Positions 63,215 to 64,000 of a stretch of DNA of 64,000 nucleotides are shown here, in pieces. Position numbers and translations under genes: made by a program. Source of the DNA: Corynebacterium rhinophilum. Its GTDB lineage: Bacteria; Actinomycetota; Actinomycetes; Mycobacteriales; Mycobacteriaceae. The stretch's first letter is position 1, and every line of letters begins with the position of its first letter. Below the pieces are notes generated by a model, which was not told where the DNA came from, ran no database searches, and saw nothing but the letters and a program-made list of their open reading frames with translations. The DNA lies in the NCBI RefSeq assembly GCF_030227225.1, contig NZ_JASPHQ010000002.1:124001-188000 (forward strand), read 5' to 3'.

Positions 63215-63838
63215 ATGACTCGCCGCAGAACCAATATTCCGCTTTCCGTGTATGTTCCGGGCACGACGGTAATCCACCGGATGAAGCCCAGTTGGAAAAT
63301 ACTCATCCTGCTGGTATTTATCCTGGTTACCAGCATCTTTTTCGACTCTTTGCCGTGGGCTGGCGGCGCGGTAATTGCCGCAGCGTTGACGTATATCGTT
63401 GCCCGCATTCCCCCACATATTGCGTGGAGCCAACTCTGGCCGCCCCTGATAATCCTCATTCCTCTTGCCGGGTTCCAGTGGTGGGCGAAAGATTTTGGCT
63501 ACGCCGCCGTGATGTTCCTCAACATCTTGGCCGCCATGATTCTGGCCTTCTTATTAACGCTTACCTCAACGGTCGACGCGATCATGGAGTCCCTGGAGGA
63601 ATCCCTCCAGCCGCTTAAACGATTCGGCGTCCCAGTAGAAAACATCAGCTTGACGATGTCCCTGACAATCCGCCTCATCCCCCTCATGTTCGAAACGGTC
63701 TATGAGGTTCTCGATGCCCGGAAGGCGCGCGGGGCTGGGTTTTCCCCCTCGGCGTTTGTTACGCCCGTCATCATCCGCTCTATTCGGCGCGCTCGGGCCA
63801 TTGGCGAGGCCCTCCAGGCCCGCGGCGTCGGAGACTAA
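63215..63838 (+). CDS. bioN: biotin ECF transporter transmembrane protein BioN
   Basis: The 207-aa T component couples BioM to BioY. It has four to five helices in the first 110 residues and the cytoplasmic coupling motifs near the end: ARKARGAGF and ARAIGEALQARGVG. It starts 14 bases after bioM. Terminator follows. Confidence 0.93.
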   Translation: MTRRRTNIPLSVYVPGTTVIHRMKPSWKILILLVFILVTSIFFDSLPWAGGAVIAAALTYIVARIPPHIAWSQLWPPLIILIPLAGFQWWAKDFGYAAVMFLNILAAMILAFLLTLTSTVDAIMESLEESLQPLKRFGVPVENISLTMSLTIRLIPLMFETVYEVLDARKARGAGFSPSAFVTPVIIRSIRRARAIGEALQARGVGD

Positions 63839-63868
63839 GGCAACAAAGGCACATGCCCGACTAGCACC

Positions 63869-63924
63869 AAAAGCCTCCGCCTTCCCCACCGCTCGGAGCG
63901 GGAAAGGAAAGATCGGAGGCTTTT
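63869..63924. terminator. bidirectional terminator after bioN
   Basis: AAAAGCCTCCG (63869-63879) pairs perfectly with CGGAGGCTTTT (63914-63924); an inner partial stem lies in the 34-base loop. Flanked by A and T runs, so it serves bioN and the convergent gene. Confidence 0.88.
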
Positions 63925-63961
63925 GTGCAGTTTGCGTTATGACGAGCGAGGGGTGAGGGAG

Positions 63962-64000
63962 TTACTCTCCGCGTAGCTCGCGCAGGCGGGCCTGGACGGC
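63962..64000 (-). CDS. C-terminal end of a gene reading into the window
   Basis: An open minus-strand frame ends with TAA at 63962-63964 and gives the last twelve residues AVQARLRELRGE, helical in character. In C. glutamicum a PspA/IM30-like gene lies a little beyond bioN, which would fit a helical C-terminus, but twelve residues cannot identify it. Confidence 0.45.
   Translation of the reverse strand, partial: AVQARLRELRGE

Overview
The window is chromosomal DNA from a high-GC Gram-positive bacterium, almost certainly a Corynebacterium. The evidence is a DtxR almost identical to the diphtheria repressor, a SugR/ptsI/fructokinase/ptsF/ptsH cluster, a divS-nrdR/lexA locus, a BioQ-type operator in front of bioYMN, many actinobacterial DUF families (DUF3000, 3039, 3046, 3093, 3099, 3159, 3710, 4192, 4193), and a gene order that follows the Mycobacterium Rv2680-Rv2738 block and the matching C. 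glutamicum region. I cannot name the species from sequence alone. I see no prophage, insertion sequence, CRISPR array, rRNA or tRNA.

Layout. 1-11.8 kb: end of msrB, coproheme decarboxylase chdC, DUF3000-RNase D, dxs, a dut-DUF3710-DUF3159-RNA methyltransferase operon, DUF3093, a small low-GC membrane gene, DUF4193, suhB and polyphosphate glucokinase. 12-13.5 kb: primary sigma factor sigA with a Lys-rich repeat tail at its N-terminus. 13.6-18.3 kb: helicase, DUF3039, DUF3099, methyltransferase, dtd. 18.3-22.3 kb: a serine uptake and deamination cassette (permease, L-serine dehydratase, YheO-type regulator) that looks inserted into the conserved order. 22.5-30.4 kb: sigB (ECF-type promoter), dtxR, galE, DUF4192, PAC2, helY. 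30.5-34 kb: ahpD/ahpC and divergent oxyR, then a membrane protein. 34-40.2 kb: hrpA, nrdR, divS, lexA. 40.7-46.8 kb: sugR, ptsI, and fruK-ptsF-ptsH for phosphotransferase sugar uptake. 47-54.8 kb: HNH nuclease, uracil permease, hflX, two uncharacterised genes, dapF, miaA and an Rv2728c-like gene. 54.9-61.8 kb: DUF349, acetyltransferase, membrane protein, miaB, recX-recA, DUF3046. 61.9-64 kb: biotin ECF transporter bioYMN and the last codons of a further gene.

How it works together: the window holds much of the cell's stress and housekeeping control: both group 1/2 sigma factors, iron (DtxR), peroxide (OxyR-AhpCD) and DNA-damage control (LexA, RecA, RecX, DivS, with candidate SOS boxes), the ribonucleotide reductase repressor, and two tRNA A37 modification genes (miaA, miaB).

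No clear undescribed multi-gene system is visible. The best leads are structural: a set of genes with TANNNT exactly 6-8 nt before the start codon (leaderless mRNAs), an elaborate repeat-rich leader before the serine cassette, a 483-bp structured gap between lexA and sugR, and an uncharacterised protein ending in a five-cysteine Gly/Cys tail.
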